Assembly (NCBI GenBank): GCA_020348385.1
Contig: CP070750.1
Coordinates: 389,937-430,996 of the forward strand
Length of the DNA stretch: 41,060 nt
Direction: 5' to 3'
DNA from: Candidatus Aminicenantota bacterium
GTDB lineage: Bacteria > Acidobacteriota > Aminicenantia > Aminicenantales > Aminicenantaceae
Within the stretch, counting starts at the first letter, position 1. Each line of letters begins with the position of its first letter. Of this stretch, positions 40,726-41,060 are shown in pieces. A program made the translations under genes and the position numbers. The notes under the pieces are model-generated. The model saw only the letters and a list, made by a program, of their open reading frames with translations. It searched no databases and was not told the origin of the DNA.

Positions 40726-41060
40726 ATGACTTTATCCGGAAAAATTTGTTTGATAACCGGCGCGAACACAGGTTTAGGGCTTGCTGTTTCAAAAAAATTT
40801 ACAAATATGAGTGCCAATACAATAATGCTCTGCCGGAACAAAGAAAAAGGCGAAAATGCTATTCATGAGATTAAAAAAGAAACACCAAACGCTTCGGTTG
40901 AATTAATGATTTGTGATTTATCGTCCATGACATCAATTCAAAGCTTTATTGAAGAATTTAAGGGGAAATATTCAAAACTCGATATACTTTATAATAATGC
41001 TGCGGTTATGAAACAGAAACGCACGATTACTGAAGATGGTTTTGAGATGATGTTTCAGGT
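40726..41060 (+). CDS. Short-chain dehydrogenase/reductase, 3' end outside the window
   Basis: The first 111 codons of an SDR enzyme, open at the right edge. It starts MTLSGKICLITGANTGLGLA with the Rossmann dinucleotide motif TGANTGLG, followed by an NADP-favouring CRNKEKGE segment, the cofactor-binding Asp in MICDLSSM, and the structural NNAA motif (LDILYNNAAVM). The catalytic Ser-Tyr-Lys lie beyond the window. The opening resembles retinol-dehydrogenase-like SDRs that act on steroids, retinoids or other lipophilic alcohols, but the substrate cannot be told. AAGGAGG precedes the ATG by 5 nt. The gene is more A/T-rich than most neighbours, possibly acquired separately. Confidence 0.9.
   Translation, partial: MTLSGKICLITGANTGLGLAVSKKFTNMSANTIMLCRNKEKGENAIHEIKKETPNASVELMICDLSSMTSIQSFIEEFKGKYSKLDILYNNAAVMKQKRTITEDGFEMMFQ

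Overview
The window is about 41 kb of a moderate-GC, Gram-negative-type bacterial chromosome. It carries a TRAP transporter, TonB_C domains, a predicted outer-membrane barrel and several lipoproteins. The gene content resembles the Acidobacteriota / candidate phylum Aminicenantes: many exported 6-bladed beta-propeller proteins, a PadR regulator coupled to a large FtsX/MacB-type permease, several SnoaL/DUF4440-like lipoproteins, a PQQ-type propeller, PD40 repeats, and a Ser/Thr kinase with SUMF1 and hydrolase modules. That placement is inference from content; there is no rRNA, tRNA or other marker here. I see no phage, insertion sequence, CRISPR array or tRNA, and no convincing rho-independent terminator.

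Layout. 1-5550: the 5' part of one MacB/FtsX-type permease (minus), a DUF2817 zinc peptidase-like protein (plus), and a PadR regulator that overlaps a second permease by 4 bp. 5569-12462 (minus): a tandem SnoaL-like lipoprotein, then a five-gene unit transcribed DctQ-DctM-DctP-aldo/keto reductase-M20 peptidase-like protein, then a second SnoaL-like lipoprotein. 12820-15002 (plus): a small coiled protein, a beta-propeller, and an internally duplicated membrane protein coupled to the propeller by a TTGA overlap. 15068-17019 (minus): ECF sigma factor, zinc anti-sigma factor, lipoprotein. 17478-18986 (plus): TerB-like protein, Tat-exported ATC-hydrolase-like protein, orphan HicB-like protein. 18983-22055: small membrane protein, two convergent beta-propellers, small coiled-coil protein. 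22370-25067 (plus): membrane protein and two haem proteins, the second fused to a DUF5777 barrel. 25073-27364 (minus): second ECF sigma / anti-sigma unit driving a protein with two TonB_C domains. 27601-29651 (plus): VanZ-like protein and a DUF4412-like protein. 29877-34912 (minus): five-PAS histidine kinase, a beta-propeller gene broken by one nonsense codon, and a PD40 protein. 35032-41060: kinase/SUMF1/hydrolase fusion, a truncated MazF remnant, a PQQ-type propeller (minus), a third SnoaL-like lipoprotein, a PilZ protein and a short-chain dehydrogenase running off the end.

How it fits together. Most of the window encodes cell-envelope functions: exported propellers, lipoproteins, permeases and TonB/barrel parts, under two ECF sigma/anti-sigma pairs and several one-gene promoters. 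The TRAP unit joins carboxylate uptake to an exported M20-fold protein and a cytoplasmic reductase, which suggests scavenging of an organic acid released outside the membrane.

The most useful observations are at fine scale. Good TTGACN-N17-TANNNT promoters can be read by eye, and some sit so close to the start codon that the transcripts should be almost leaderless (TRAP operon, 13147 propeller, probably the histidine kinase and one sigma gene). Two SnoaL lipoprotein genes share almost the same promoter. The kinase and PD40 genes diverge from a palindrome formed by their two -35 boxes. One propeller has a stop exactly at the Gln codon of its family motif. A MazF C-terminus survives directly behind the kinase gene.
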